Assembly (NCBI RefSeq): GCF_009765965.1
Contig: NZ_LMUL01000014.1
Span: 2,691,288-2,755,287, forward strand
DNA from: Caulobacter sp. S45
GTDB taxonomy: Bacteria; Pseudomonadota; Alphaproteobacteria; Caulobacterales; Caulobacteraceae
DNA length: 64,000 nucleotides
Direction: 5' to 3'
The notes below the pieces were generated by a model that worked only from the letters and a program-made list of their open reading frames with translations, was not told the origin of the DNA and searched no databases. The stretch's first letter is position 1. Every line of letters starts with the position of its first letter. The position numbers and the translations under genes were made by a program. Positions 40,219 through 49,938 of this stretch are shown here, piece by piece.

Positions 40219-40674
40219 TCAGGCTTCTTCCAGGATCAGCAAGGGGCCCGCGCCTTCGGCCTGGCGCAGCAGGTCGGCGACGGTGATGTGCGACAATCGC
40301 TCGGAAGCCGCCCGCTCAGCCGCCTTGATGGCGTTGCGCACCGCTTCGGGAATCCGCTCGCCGACCGGGCAACCCTTCGCGCCGGGAGGGGGGCAGCCCA
40401 TGCTTGCGCAGCCGCCGACCGCCTCTAGAACCTCGTCCAGCGTAATGTCCTGGGGCCGGTGCAGCAGCCACGCGCCGCCCGAAGCGCCCGTGCGGGTGGC
40501 GATCAACCCGAAGCGCGCGAGCATGGCCGTCACCCGCCGCACCACTACCGGGTTGGTGGGCATGGAGGCCGCCAGCGCCGCGCTCGACACCGCCCGCTCC
40601 GGCCCGAAGGCGTCGCTGTGGGCGAGGTAGGCCAGCGCGTGGGCCGCCACCGGAAATCGTTGGCTATCGGACAT
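40219..40674 (-). CDS. Rrf2 family transcriptional regulator with three cysteines
   Basis: Winged-helix regulator of 151 residues. The DNA-binding part covers about residues 10-75 with SSAALAASMPTNPVVVRRV and the wing GASGGAWLL. Cys89, Cys94 and Cys102 (GGCASMGCPPPGAKGCPVG) lie where IscR and NsrR hold an iron-sulfur cluster, so redox, nitric oxide or iron sensing is plausible. The spacing is not exactly that of either. It leads the creatininase-family gene and is divergent from the Spy-like gene. Confidence 0.88.
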   Translation of the reverse strand: MSDSQRFPVAAHALAYLAHSDAFGPERAVSSAALAASMPTNPVVVRRVTAMLARFGLIATRTGASGGAWLLHRPQDITLDEVLEAVGGCASMGCPPPGAKGCPVGERIPEAVRNAIKAAERAASERLSHITVADLLRQAEGAGPLLILEEA

Positions 40675-40809
40675 TTCTGGACGGATACCTTTCAGACCTT
40701 AAAGTAGCCCTCCGATCGGGCTGAGGTAAGGGGCGCGGAACCCATGCGCGTCCGGCGCGCTCAAAACACTGAAGTCCGACATGAATTTCGCCCGCCTTGG
40801 GAGCCGAGT

Positions 40810-41217
40810 TTGAAGCCTTTCATCCGTATCGCCGCCGTCGCCACCATCGGGGGCGCCCTGCTGGTTTCCGCTAGCGCCGTTCAGGCCCAGAGCCAGTACG
40901 GCCAGCAGCAGCCTGATCTGCACACCATGCTGCACATCCGGCCGGACCAGGAAGCGGCGTGGCGCACCTATCAGAGCGCTTCGCCCCAACCGGCCGAAAT
41001 CGCCCAGATGCGTCAGGGCGCCCAGCAGCTCGGCTCCTTGACCACGCCCGAGCGGCTGGAGCGGATCAACGGCATGCTGACCACCCAGCTCACCGTGTTC
41101 CACCGGCAGGCCATGGCGACGCGCGGGCTCTACAGCGTGCTGAGCCCCGACCAACAACGGATGTTCGACCAAGCCACCGCGCCGCCTGCGGGACGAGGGG
41201 GTCCGCCCCAGCGCTGA
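40810..41217 (+). CDS. Small periplasmic Spy/CpxP-like (LTxxQ) protein
   Basis: A 135-residue exported protein read from a TTG at 40810, chosen because a GGGAG site lies 7 bases upstream and the signal peptide KPFIRIAAVATIGGALLVSASAVQA then sits at the very N-terminus; an ATG at 40744 would put 22 hydrophilic residues before it. The mature part is helical and has LTTPERLERINGML and LSPDQQRMFD, which resemble LTxxQ motifs of Spy/CpxP periplasmic chaperones. The tail is Pro/Gly-rich. It is divergent from the Rrf2 regulator. Confidence 0.7.
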   Translation: MKPFIRIAAVATIGGALLVSASAVQAQSQYGQQQPDLHTMLHIRPDQEAAWRTYQSASPQPAEIAQMRQGAQQLGSLTTPERLERINGMLTTQLTVFHRQAMATRGLYSVLSPDQQRMFDQATAPPAGRGGPPQR

Positions 41218-41250
41218 GCGGAATTCGAATAATCCGGCTGCGGCGTGATG

Positions 41251-41264
41251 TTGCGGCGCCGCAA
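41251..41264. promoter_or_regulatory. Perfect 14-bp palindrome between the Spy-like gene and kup
   Basis: TTGCGGCGCCGCAA, perfectly self-complementary, lies 34 bases past the Spy-like stop and 111 bases before the kup start. It could be an operator of kup. It has no loop or T-run, so it is a poor terminator. Confidence 0.35.
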
Positions 41265-41374
41265 AACTGCGTGCGTCATGGTTGAACCGGCCCCGCGTTT
41301 GGAGTATCGCGACCCGCCGCCGGATGTGCGGCGTAAATGGGCCCGATCGGAATCGTCCGGCCCGGAGGACGCGG

Positions 41375-43435
41375 ATGCCCCTGCAGGGCCCTAGCCTGGA
41401 GGCCGCTGAAAAGCCGGCCGAGGCGCCTGCCGACCCAGCTCGACAGATGAATGATCCCGCCCCGAATCTAGCTTGCGATCCGCCGGCGGAATCGGAAGAG
41501 GTCAACGGCGGCCAAACCAATGGCGCCCAGACCCACGGTCACAGGCGTCTTGGCTTCTGGGCCATGGCGATCGGTTCGCTGGGCGTCGTATTCGGCGATA
41601 TCGGCACCAGTCCGCTCTACGCGTTCCAGGTCGCAATGGGACAGGCCGCCAAGGACCCCGTGACCACGCCCGCCGTTCTTGGCGTGGTGTCGCTGGCGCT
41701 GTGGGCGCTGATCCTAGTGGTGACGGTGAAATACGTGCTGTTCGTCATGCGGGCGGACAACAAGGGCGAGGGCGGCGTGCTATCGCTGATGGCCCTGGCG
41801 CAGCGGGCGCTGGGCCGACGCACCTTCCTGGTGTTCATCCTGGGCCTGGCCGGCGCATCGTTGTTCTACGGCGACGCCATCATCACCCCCGCCATGTCGG
41901 TGCTCGGCGCCTTCCAGGGCATGCACGACGTGCCGGCCTTGGAACACATGGTCACCCCCCGTGCGATCACCATCTTCTCGTTCGTGATCCTGGTGGGCCT
42001 GTTCCTGATCCAGTCGCGCGGCACCGCCAGGCTGGCCCTGTTCTTCGGGCCGATCATGCTGCTCTGGTTCTGCTGCCTGGCCTGGCTGGGCGTTTCCCAC
42101 ATCTTCGACGCGCCCGAAGTGCTGACGGCGATCAGTCCTCACTATGCGGTGCTGTTCCTGGTCCATCATGGGCTGGTCGGCTTCCTGGTGCTGGGCTCGG
42201 TGTTCCTGACCGTGACCGGGGCCGAGGCGCTCTACGCCGACATGGGTCACTTCGGTCGCTGGCCGATCCAGGCTTCCTGGCTGTTCCTGGCCCTGCCGGC
42301 GCTGGCGCTGAATTATTTCGGCCAGGGCGCCTACGTGCTGAAATCGCTGCACTGGTCGGCGGCTCACCACCACGCCTTCGTCAATCAGGACTGGTTCTTC
42401 GTCATGGCGCCTGACGCCATGCGTGCGCCGCTGGTGGTGCTGGCGGTGGTCGCCTCGGTGATCGCCAGCCAGGCGGTCATCACCGGCGCCTTCTCGCTCA
42501 GCCAGCAGGGCGTATTGCTGGGCATCCTGCCGCGCCTGACCGTGACCCGCACGTCGGAGACCCAGTCGGGCCAGATCTTCGTACCCCAGGTCAACCGCTT
42601 CCTGATGATTGGGGTGCTGGTGCTGGTGGCGGTGTTCCAGACCGCCGACAACCTGGCCGACGCCTACGGCCTGGCGGTGACTGGCACCATGCTGACCACC
42701 ACTATCCTCGCCTACATCGTGGTCCGTCGGATGTGGAAGTGGAAGTTGTGGATGGCGCTGTCGATGATCGCGCCGATGATCTGCCTGGACGTGGTGTTCC
42801 TGGCCGCCAACGGATTGAAGATCGCGTCCGGCGGCTGGTTGCCGCTGACGTTGGGCGCCTCGCTGTTCCTGATCATGTACACCTGGGTGCGCGGCAGTCA
42901 GATCCTCACCGAGAAGACCCGCCGCGAGTCAGTGCCGGTGACCGAGCTGATCGAGATGCTGCGCGCCCGCCAGCCGCACCGCGTGCCGGGTACGGCCATC
43001 TTCCTGACGTCGGACCCAGACACCGCGCCGGTGGCCCTGATGCACAATCTCAAGCACAACAAGGTGCTGCATCAGACCAATATCATCGCCACGGTGCAGA
43101 TAGCCGAGACGCCGCGCGTGCCTGAGAGCGAGCGCATAAAGATCACGCCGTTCAGCGACGACTTCAAGAAGCTGGTGATCCACTATGGCTTCATGGAGAC
43201 GCCGAACGTGCCCAAGGCGCTGGGCCTGTGCCGCAAGCAGGGCGTGAAGTTCGACATCATGGCGACGTCCTTCTTCCTTGGCCGCCGCTCGGTGGTGCCC
43301 GCCGCCCAGACCGCCATGCCGATGTGGCAGGACAAGCTGTTCATCTTCCTGCTGAAGAATGGCACCAACCCGACCGAGTTCTTCAAGATCCCCGCCGGAC
43401 GCGTGGTGGAACTGGGCGCGCAGATCAGCGTGTAG
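41375..43435 (+). CDS. kup: Potassium uptake permease, Kup family
   Basis: Low-affinity K+ symporter of the inner membrane, 686 residues from the ATG at 41375, which has GGAGG six bases upstream. The first ~55 residues are hydrophilic; the first helix begins at LGFWAMAIGSLGVVFGDIGTSPLYAF, the family signature. About 12 membrane helices follow up to residue ~460, then a cytoplasmic domain with GTAIFLTSDPDTAPVALMHN, also typical. The open frame extends upstream to a TTG at 41282, not favoured because of the better site at 41375. Confidence 0.94.
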   Translation: MPLQGPSLEAAEKPAEAPADPARQMNDPAPNLACDPPAESEEVNGGQTNGAQTHGHRRLGFWAMAIGSLGVVFGDIGTSPLYAFQVAMGQAAKDPVTTPAVLGVVSLALWALILVVTVKYVLFVMRADNKGEGGVLSLMALAQRALGRRTFLVFILGLAGASLFYGDAIITPAMSVLGAFQGMHDVPALEHMVTPRAITIFSFVILVGLFLIQSRGTARLALFFGPIMLLWFCCLAWLGVSHIFDAPEVLTAISPHYAVLFLVHHGLVGFLVLGSVFLTVTGAEALYADMGHFGRWPIQASWLFLALPALALNYFGQGAYVLKSLHWSAAHHHAFVNQDWFFVMAPDAMRAPLVVLAVVASVIASQAVITGAFSLSQQGVLLGILPRLTVTRTSETQSGQIFVPQVNRFLMIGVLVLVAVFQTADNLADAYGLAVTGTMLTTTILAYIVVRRMWKWKLWMALSMIAPMICLDVVFLAANGLKIASGGWLPLTLGASLFLIMYTWVRGSQILTEKTRRESVPVTELIEMLRARQPHRVPGTAIFLTSDPDTAPVALMHNLKHNKVLHQTNIIATVQIAETPRVPESERIKITPFSDDFKKLVIHYGFMETPNVPKALGLCRKQGVKFDIMATSFFLGRRSVVPAAQTAMPMWQDKLFIFLLKNGTNPTEFFKIPAGRVVELGAQISV

Positions 43436-43467
43436 GTCCAGAAGAAGGCGAGCGCGCGTTCAGCGCC

Positions 43468-44787
43468 TCACCGGCCATTCCTCATGCGCTCGTCTTCCTC
43501 TTCGTCCCGCTGCCGTTCAACCTCTTCCGGCGCCAGTTCCGCCAGGACCGCTTCCGCCGCCGCGACCCCCGTCTCGTAAGCCCCGTGGGCGGTCGAGAAG
43601 GCATGCGGGGAGCAGGCCTCGCCGGCGAAGAACAGCCGTTCCCGCACCGGTCGGCGGAGCGCCTCGCGCATGTGCGCCATGCCTGGCCGCGCGTGGGAGT
43701 AGGCGCCGCGCGTGAACGGATCGATCCCCCAGTCGCTCTCGGCCAGGGGCGCCAGCTCGCGCCGGAAAGCTGAGCCGAATAGGGCGGTCAGCTCGTCGAT
43801 GGCGAAGGCGGTGAAGGCGCCGGCGGGTTCGCGCTCCAATCCCTCCGCCAGCGCTCCGCCGAAGAAGCCCTCCACCAGGGCGTGGCCCAGGGGCCTGAAG
43901 GTGTAGGCGCCGGCGTCGGTGGTGTCGGTGCGCCCGACCGCCAGGGTGTCGGGCTCGAACGCCTCCGGCCGCGCCAGCTTCAGAAACACCTTGTCGACGT
44001 GGCCGAGCGGCAGGGCCTGGGCGGCGGCGGTCTTGTCGGGCAAGGGCGGTTCGAAGCGGATGTCCTCGTGCGCCAGTACCGCCGCCGGCACGGCCAGGAT
44101 GACCACGCGGGCCTCGATGGTGGTCGACGGCGTGGTCAGCCGCATCATTGCGCCGCCGTGATCGATGCTCAGCACCGGGCTCTCGTAGAGGATGGGCATG
44201 GCCTCGGCCTGGCTGCGGATCAGCGCGCCATAGCCCTGCACCACCCGCCAGTTCTCGTCGGTGGGCTGGTAGGCGGCGTAGTCGTGCACCGAGATATCGG
44301 CGAACGGTGCGCCGTTGTAGTAGCCGGAAAAGGCGTCGAGCATCGGCCGCCAGCGGGCGGTGTCTTCATCGAACAGCTCGGCGGCGGGGCGATCCGGCTC
44401 CGAGGCCGCCGCGCGCAGCTTCGCCTCGAAGACGGCGAAAGCCTTGTGGTAGGCGCGCTGGTCGGAGATCGGGAAGTTGACGTCGATGCGCGGGCGCATC
44501 CAGGGCGCCTCACCCTTGTCGACGATGAAGCCGGTCGCCTCCGCGATCGCGGCCCAGGGATTGCGGTCGGCGGAATGGAGCCAGCCGCAGCCGAGGTCGA
44601 TCGCCGCGCCCGAGCGGCCGGTCAGAGTATGCGCGCGCCCGCCGGGCCGGTCGCGCGCCTCCAACACCAGCACGCTGAGCCGCGAGTTGGCCAGCCGCCG
44701 CGCCGCGCCGATTCCAGCTGCGCCAGCCCCGATCACCACAACGTCGACGACGCGGGGCGCTTCAGGCCCCACCGTGTTCACATACAT
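43468..44787 (-). CDS. FAD-dependent amine oxidase family protein
   Basis: Flavin monoamine-oxidase-like protein, 439 residues. The N-terminal Rossmann motif is VVVIGAGAAGIGAARRLA, followed by EARDRPGGRAHTL. The C-terminal FAD motif is LFFAGEACSPHAFSTAHGAY, ending GVAAAEAVL. No signal peptide is visible. The natural amine is unknown. It is 10 bases downstream of the M16 peptidase gene on the same strand, so the two may share a transcript. Confidence 0.87.
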   Translation of the reverse strand: MYVNTVGPEAPRVVDVVVIGAGAAGIGAARRLANSRLSVLVLEARDRPGGRAHTLTGRSGAAIDLGCGWLHSADRNPWAAIAEATGFIVDKGEAPWMRPRIDVNFPISDQRAYHKAFAVFEAKLRAAASEPDRPAAELFDEDTARWRPMLDAFSGYYNGAPFADISVHDYAAYQPTDENWRVVQGYGALIRSQAEAMPILYESPVLSIDHGGAMMRLTTPSTTIEARVVILAVPAAVLAHEDIRFEPPLPDKTAAAQALPLGHVDKVFLKLARPEAFEPDTLAVGRTDTTDAGAYTFRPLGHALVEGFFGGALAEGLEREPAGAFTAFAIDELTALFGSAFRRELAPLAESDWGIDPFTRGAYSHARPGMAHMREALRRPVRERLFFAGEACSPHAFSTAHGAYETGVAAAEAVLAELAPEEVERQRDEEEDERMRNGR

Positions 44788-44797
44788 CTTCGACGTC

Positions 44798-47659
44798 TCA
44801 TTTCAGCGTTGCGCTCTCGAGGTCGAGGCTGGCGGCGGGGATCACCTCCGCATTGGGGAACTCGGTCTTGAGCTTGCCCAGGAACAGCTTGCTGTCGCCC
44901 ACGATAACCAGGGTCGCACGGTCGGCCTGGACCGCCAGCGGCGCGGCGGCGCGGGCTGCGTCGGGCGTCACCTTCTGCAGCGCGCGGGTGTAGCGGGCGA
45001 TCTCGGCCGGGTCGATGTCGTAGATGGCGTTGGTGGCCAGATCGTTGGCCAGGCCCGAGCTGGTGGCCACGGTGCGGCCATAGGCGCCGACCAGGCCGGC
45101 TTCGCGCGCGTCGGTCTCCGCGTCGCCCAGGGGCGCTGTCGCCAAGCCGCGGGCCTGTTCCAGCAGCAGGCGCGCGACTTCGGGCGCGGCCTCGTTGCGG
45201 GTCTGGGCGGTGGCCACGAACAATCCGGTGTCGCGGCGCTCGTTCACCGAGCTGTTGGAGCCGTAGCTGAGCCCGCGCTTCACCCGCACCTCTTCGTTCA
45301 GGCGCGCAGAATAGCCGCCGCCGAGCACGGCGTTGGCGACCTCCACGTCGAAATAATGCGGATCGGAGCGGCCGATGGAGGGGGCGGCCAGGGTCACGGC
45401 GGCCTGACCCGTCCCCGGCAGGTCGATCACGATCACCCGCGGCGCGGTTTGAACGCGAGTGGGGAGCGGCTTTGACAGAGGTGTCGCGGGCGCGGTCCAG
45501 TCGCCGAAGGTGCGCTCGGCCAGGGCGAAGCCCTGTTCGGGGGTGATGTCGCCGGTCATCACCAGGACGGCGTTGTCGGGCCGCACCTCGCGCCCATACT
45601 GGGCCAGGATCGCCTCGCGGGTGATGCGGGCCAGGGATTTGACTGTCCCGCCGGAGGGGTGGCCATAGGGCGTGCCGCCGAACACCGCTGGCCATACCGC
45701 CTGGCCCGCGAGCTGGCCCGGCTCGCCCATGGCCACGGACAGGGCGTCCAGCCGCTGGCGGCGTATGCGGTCCAGCTCGGCCGGGGCGAAGGCGGGATGG
45801 CGCGCCACGTCCGACAGGATCGGCAGCCCCGCGTCGAGCTGGTCGGCCAGCACCGTCAGGGTGAGGTAGGAGCCGTCCGAACCGGCGCTGGTGTCCAGCG
45901 TGCCTCCCAGGCGTTCGACCGCGCTGGAGATCTCGGGCGCGGTCAGCGTGGCGGAACCCGAGGGCAGGAGCGCCGTGGTCAGGCTCTGCAGCCCCGCCAG
46001 CCCCTGCGGGTCCGAGGTCGCGCCGGCCTTGATGGTCAGCTCGGCGGTGACGAGCGGCAGGTCCGAGGTCTTGGCCACGATCACCCGCAATCCATTTGGC
46101 AGGACGCGTTCGGAGGGCTGGGGCAGGTTGACGGTTACATCCGGTCCCGGCGGCGGCGCGGTGTGCGGCAGGCTTTCGGGCGGGGCGACGGTGGCGACCG
46201 CCGTTGGGGCTGGCGCGGCGGCGGGCGGAGACGCCTTGCTGGGCGAGGCGGCCGGCGCGGGGGCCCCCTTGGGGCGATCCGCCTCCGCCAGATAGCGGAT
46301 CGTCGTGCGCTTCTCGTCGGTCAGATACTGGCGGACGACGCGCTGGACGTCGGCGGGGCTGACCGCCTGGACCTCGGCGATATCGGTGTTGACCTTGGCG
46401 GGATCGCCCTCCAGCACGATGGTCTGGCCCAGCTCGTTGGCGCGGCCGTCCACGGTCTCCCGCTCGCGCAGGGTCTGGGCCATCAGCTGATTCTTGGCCC
46501 GCGCCAGTTCGTCCGGCGGGACCGGGGTGTCGGCCAGCCGGCGGAGTTCGTCGCGCAACGCCGTCTCGCCTTCGTCCACGCTCTTGCCGCTGGCCATGAT
46601 CAGGCCGGCGTGGAACAGGCTGGACTGCTGGTGCAGGCCGGGGTCGGAGAAGGCGTCCTGGGCGATCTGGCGCTGGTAGACCAGGTCCCGGTACAGGCGC
46701 GAAGCCCGGCCGGTGGTCAGGATGGCGTCGATGACCGCCAGGGTCGCTGCATCGGAGCTTGAGGCCGCAGGCCCCAGGAAGGTCAGCTCCACCGCCGGCA
46801 GTGGCACCTCGGGACCATAGCCGGTGACCGTGTGCGGCGCAGTGTGGGGCGGCTCCACGGCGGTGACGCGCGGGATCGGCGCGGAAGGATGGCCGATGGG
46901 CGCGAAATAGCGATCCACCCAGCCGTCCAGCGCGGCCGGATCGAAGTTGCCAATCACGATCAGGCTGGCGTTGTCGGGCCGGTAATAGGTGGCGTGGAAG
47001 GCGCGCACGTCGTCGAGCGTGGCGTGATCCAGGTCCTCGATGCTGCCGATCACCGGCCGCTTGTAGGGATGGATGCGGTAGGACTCTTCCGGGGTCAGAT
47101 AGCTGAACAGCCGTCCGTAAGGATCGGCCAGCACCCGCTGGCGCAGCTCCTCCTCGACCACCTGCCGCTCGGAGACGAAACTGGCCTGGTCTACCTGCAG
47201 CGAACTCATCCGCTGGGCCTCCGCCCACAACAGCCGTTCCAGATGGTTGCCCGGGACCACCTCGTAGAAGTTGGTGGCGTCCTCGGCGGTGGAGGCGTTG
47301 TTGAACCCGCCGACATCCTCGGTCAGCCGGTCCATGAACTCCGACGGCATGTCGCGCGTGGCCTTGAACATCAGGTGCTCGAACAGGTGCGCGAAGCCCG
47401 ACCGGCCCGACGGATCGTCCTTGCCGCCGACGTCGTAGAATAGCTGGATGGTGACGTTGGGGGTGGTCTTGTCGACCACGCTGAACACGTGCAGCCCGTT
47501 GGCTAGGGTGCGCTCGCGATAGTCGATCGGCGGGACGGCGACAGTGGACGCCTTCACCTTGGGCGTACTCGTGGGTGCGGGCGTGGCGGCGGCCAGCGCC
47601 GTGGACGAGACGCCGGCCAGGCTGGCCAGAGCGATCAGGGAGGTGAGGGTGCGCCGCAT
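44798..47659 (-). CDS. Periplasmic M16 family zinc peptidase, two-module form
   Basis: A 953-residue protein with a signal peptide (SLIALASLAGVSSTALA). The N-terminal module has the inverted zinc motif HXXEH at His91-His95 (HLFEHLMFKA). The second module, from about residue 500 after an Ala/Pro-rich linker, lacks HXXEH, as in pitrilysin-like single-chain M16 enzymes where only the first half is catalytic. Likely exported peptide or protein degradation. Divergent from the LLM oxidoreductase gene. Confidence 0.9.
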   Translation of the reverse strand: MRRTLTSLIALASLAGVSSTALAAATPAPTSTPKVKASTVAVPPIDYRERTLANGLHVFSVVDKTTPNVTIQLFYDVGGKDDPSGRSGFAHLFEHLMFKATRDMPSEFMDRLTEDVGGFNNASTAEDATNFYEVVPGNHLERLLWAEAQRMSSLQVDQASFVSERQVVEEELRQRVLADPYGRLFSYLTPEESYRIHPYKRPVIGSIEDLDHATLDDVRAFHATYYRPDNASLIVIGNFDPAALDGWVDRYFAPIGHPSAPIPRVTAVEPPHTAPHTVTGYGPEVPLPAVELTFLGPAASSSDAATLAVIDAILTTGRASRLYRDLVYQRQIAQDAFSDPGLHQQSSLFHAGLIMASGKSVDEGETALRDELRRLADTPVPPDELARAKNQLMAQTLRERETVDGRANELGQTIVLEGDPAKVNTDIAEVQAVSPADVQRVVRQYLTDEKRTTIRYLAEADRPKGAPAPAASPSKASPPAAAPAPTAVATVAPPESLPHTAPPPGPDVTVNLPQPSERVLPNGLRVIVAKTSDLPLVTAELTIKAGATSDPQGLAGLQSLTTALLPSGSATLTAPEISSAVERLGGTLDTSAGSDGSYLTLTVLADQLDAGLPILSDVARHPAFAPAELDRIRRQRLDALSVAMGEPGQLAGQAVWPAVFGGTPYGHPSGGTVKSLARITREAILAQYGREVRPDNAVLVMTGDITPEQGFALAERTFGDWTAPATPLSKPLPTRVQTAPRVIVIDLPGTGQAAVTLAAPSIGRSDPHYFDVEVANAVLGGGYSARLNEEVRVKRGLSYGSNSSVNERRDTGLFVATAQTRNEAAPEVARLLLEQARGLATAPLGDAETDAREAGLVGAYGRTVATSSGLANDLATNAIYDIDPAEIARYTRALQKVTPDAARAAAPLAVQADRATLVIVGDSKLFLGKLKTEFPNAEVIPAASLDLESATLK

Positions 47660-47790
47660 GGCTGCTCCGGAAGGTCTTCCGTGTCCAAGGAGCCGTCAGG
47701 TGTGGCTGAAGTTGGGTCCGCCCGCCAGCTTCGTCTCGATCCGCCCGGCGCCCATTTCGCTCCTAGGCCGGGGCGCCCATATGCGCTCCC

Positions 47791-48798
47791 ATGGTCCCGC
47801 TTTCAGTCCTCGATCTCTCCCCCGTGGTGGAAGGCTCCGACGCCGGACAGGCGTTGCGCAACTCCACTGAACTCGCCCGTCATGCCGAGCGGCTGGGCTA
47901 TTCCCGCTATTGGATGGCGGAGCACCACAACATGGTCGGCGTGGCCAGCGCCGCGACCGCCGTGGCCCTGGCCCATGTGGCGGCCGCGACCTCGACCATC
48001 CGCATCGGCGCGGGCGGCATCATGCTGCCCAACCACGCGCCCCTGGTGATCGCCGAGCAGTTCGGCACGCTGGAGGCCCTGCATCCCGGCCGCATCGACC
48101 TGGGGCTCGGACGTGCGCCGGGGTCCGACCAGATCGCCGCCCACGCGCTCCGCCGCACCCTGTCCGGCGACGTCGACGCCTTCCCTAACGACGTCATGGA
48201 GCTGCTGGCCTATTTCGAGCCGGCCCAGCCAGGCCAGACGGTGCGCGCCGTGCCCGGCGAGGGACTGCGGGTGCCGGTATGGATCCTGGGCTCCAGCCTG
48301 TTCGGCGCCCAGCTCGCCGCCGCCCTGGGGCTGCCCTTCGCCTTCGCCTCCCACTTCGCGCCCGACGCCATGATGCAGGCGCTGGAGGTGTACCGCAGCC
48401 GCTTCAAGCCTTCGGAGCGGCTGGACCGGCCCCACGCCATGCTGGGGCTGAACGTGTTCGTCGCCGACACCGATGTGGAGGCCGTGCGCCTGTTCAGCTC
48501 GCTGCAGCAGGCGTTCGCGCGGCTGCGCAGCGGCCGGCCCGGCAAGCTGCCGCCGCCGGTGGACGACATCTCGGCCGTGCTCGCGCCGGTCGAGCGGGCG
48601 ACGATCGCCCATGCGTTGCGCTGCGCGGTGGTCGGTTCGCCGGAGACGGTGCGCAAGGGCCTGAAGGACTTCGTGATCCAGACCGGCGCGGACGAGCTGA
48701 TGGTCACCGCCCAGATCTTCGATCACGGCGCGCGGATGCGGTCGTTCGAGCTGCTGGCGGGCGTCGCGGGCGAGCTGGGGGCCAAGGCCGCGGCCTGA
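47791..48798 (+). CDS. LLM class flavin-dependent oxidoreductase
   Basis: Luciferase-like TIM-barrel flavoprotein of 335 residues. It starts [13 protein letters not shown], then [20 protein letters not shown] and [20 protein letters not shown], and [14 protein letters not shown], which are the signatures of the MsnO8-type LLM subgroup. Substrate unknown. It is preceded by a 131-base divergent promoter region and followed by the transglutaminase-like gene 68 bases on. Confidence 0.9.
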   Translation: MVPLSVLDLSPVVEGSDAGQALRNSTELARHAERLGYSRYWMAEHHNMVGVASAATAVALAHVAAATSTIRIGAGGIMLPNHAPLVIAEQFGTLEALHPGRIDLGLGRAPGSDQIAAHALRRTLSGDVDAFPNDVMELLAYFEPAQPGQTVRAVPGEGLRVPVWILGSSLFGAQLAAALGLPFAFASHFAPDAMMQALEVYRSRFKPSERLDRPHAMLGLNVFVADTDVEAVRLFSSLQQAFARLRSGRPGKLPPPVDDISAVLAPVERATIAHALRCAVVGSPETVRKGLKDFVIQTGADELMVTAQIFDHGARMRSFELLAGVAGELGAKAAA

Positions 48799-48866
48799 CC
48801 TTTTCGCCACGGTTGAAGCGCTGTGCGTACGTCGCTAGGCGTAGGCCATCGGAGTGGGAAAACACC

Positions 48867-49922
48867 ATGCATAGACGTGCGCTACTGCAAGGCGCTGGGA
48901 CCCTGGCGGCGTCGGCGGTGCTTGGCCGACAGGCCTGGGCCGAGGGCGCGCCCGCCGGCGACGGCTGGCGCAGCTACGAGATGGTGACGGAAGTCGACCT
49001 GTCGCGCCCCGATGCGCCGGCCGAGCTGTGGGTACCCGTGGGCGAAAGCCGCTCTGTCTATCAGCATGGGGCCCTCCCCAGTTTCCAGAGCACCGGCCAG
49101 GCCAGGCTGGTGCGCGACGCCCGCTATGGCGCGCAGATGCTGCACGTGACCTGGACCCAAGCTGGCGGTCCGCGCACCGTGAAGGTCTCGCAGGTGATCT
49201 CCACCCGCGACCGCACCGCCGACGGCGCCCGCCTCAGCGCCAAGGAGCGCGCCTTCTGGACTGCGCCGGTTCCCAGCCTGCCGACCGACGGGCTGGTGAA
49301 GAGCACCGCCATGAAGATCGCGCTGAGCCACCCCGAGCCCCGCGCCAGGCTGCGGGCGATCTACGACTGGGTGGTGGACAACACCTTCCGCGACGCGGCC
49401 ACGCGCGGCTGCGGCACGGGCGGGATCGAGAACATGCTGGAGACCGGCTATCTCGGCGGCAAGTGCGCCGACATCAACAGCCTGATGGTCGGCCTGTCGC
49501 GCGCGGCCGGCATTCCGGCCCGCGACGTCTACGGCGTGCGGCTGGGCCCGTCGAAGTACGCCAAGTGCCTGGGCGCGTCGGGCGACGTCACCCACGCCCA
49601 GCACTGCCGCGCCGAGATGTGGCTGGAGGGCGTGGGCTGGTTCCCGGTCGACCCCGCCGACGTGCGCAAGGTGGTGCTGGAAGAGAAGATCGCGGTCGAC
49701 AGCCCTGAGGTGAAGGGCCATCGCGAACGGCTGTTCGGCAGCTGGGAGATGAACTGGGTCGCCTACAACAGCGCCACCGACGTGGCGCTACCCGGTGCGT
49801 CCAAGCCGCCGGCCGAGCACTTCCTGATGTACCCGCTGGCGATGACCCCGGCCGGCGAGATGGACCAGCTCGACCCCGACACGTTCCGCTACCGCATCGT
49901 CTCCACGCCCAAGGCGGCGTAG
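48867..49922 (+). CDS. Exported transglutaminase-like protein
   Basis: Predicted cysteine-type transglutaminase/protease-fold protein of 351 residues from the ATG at 48867. The N-terminus HRRALLQGAGTLAASAVLG with a twin arginine and AWA cleavage site fits a Tat or Sec signal. The catalytic cysteine is in LGGKCADINSLMVGLSRAAG; the histidine and aspartate are in HCRAEMWLEGVGWFPVDPAD. The open frame continues far upstream through the LLM gene in another frame, which is a shadow. The biological substrate is unknown. Confidence 0.88.
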   Translation: MHRRALLQGAGTLAASAVLGRQAWAEGAPAGDGWRSYEMVTEVDLSRPDAPAELWVPVGESRSVYQHGALPSFQSTGQARLVRDARYGAQMLHVTWTQAGGPRTVKVSQVISTRDRTADGARLSAKERAFWTAPVPSLPTDGLVKSTAMKIALSHPEPRARLRAIYDWVVDNTFRDAATRGCGTGGIENMLETGYLGGKCADINSLMVGLSRAAGIPARDVYGVRLGPSKYAKCLGASGDVTHAQHCRAEMWLEGVGWFPVDPADVRKVVLEEKIAVDSPEVKGHRERLFGSWEMNWVAYNSATDVALPGASKPPAEHFLMYPLAMTPAGEMDQLDPDTFRYRIVSTPKAA

Positions 49923-49938
49923 GGCGGCTCGGCGTGTC

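Noticed and set aside
48279..48866. Upstream extension of the transglutaminase-like protein
   Set aside because: That part runs in another frame through the LLM oxidoreductase gene; the signal peptide begins at 48867.
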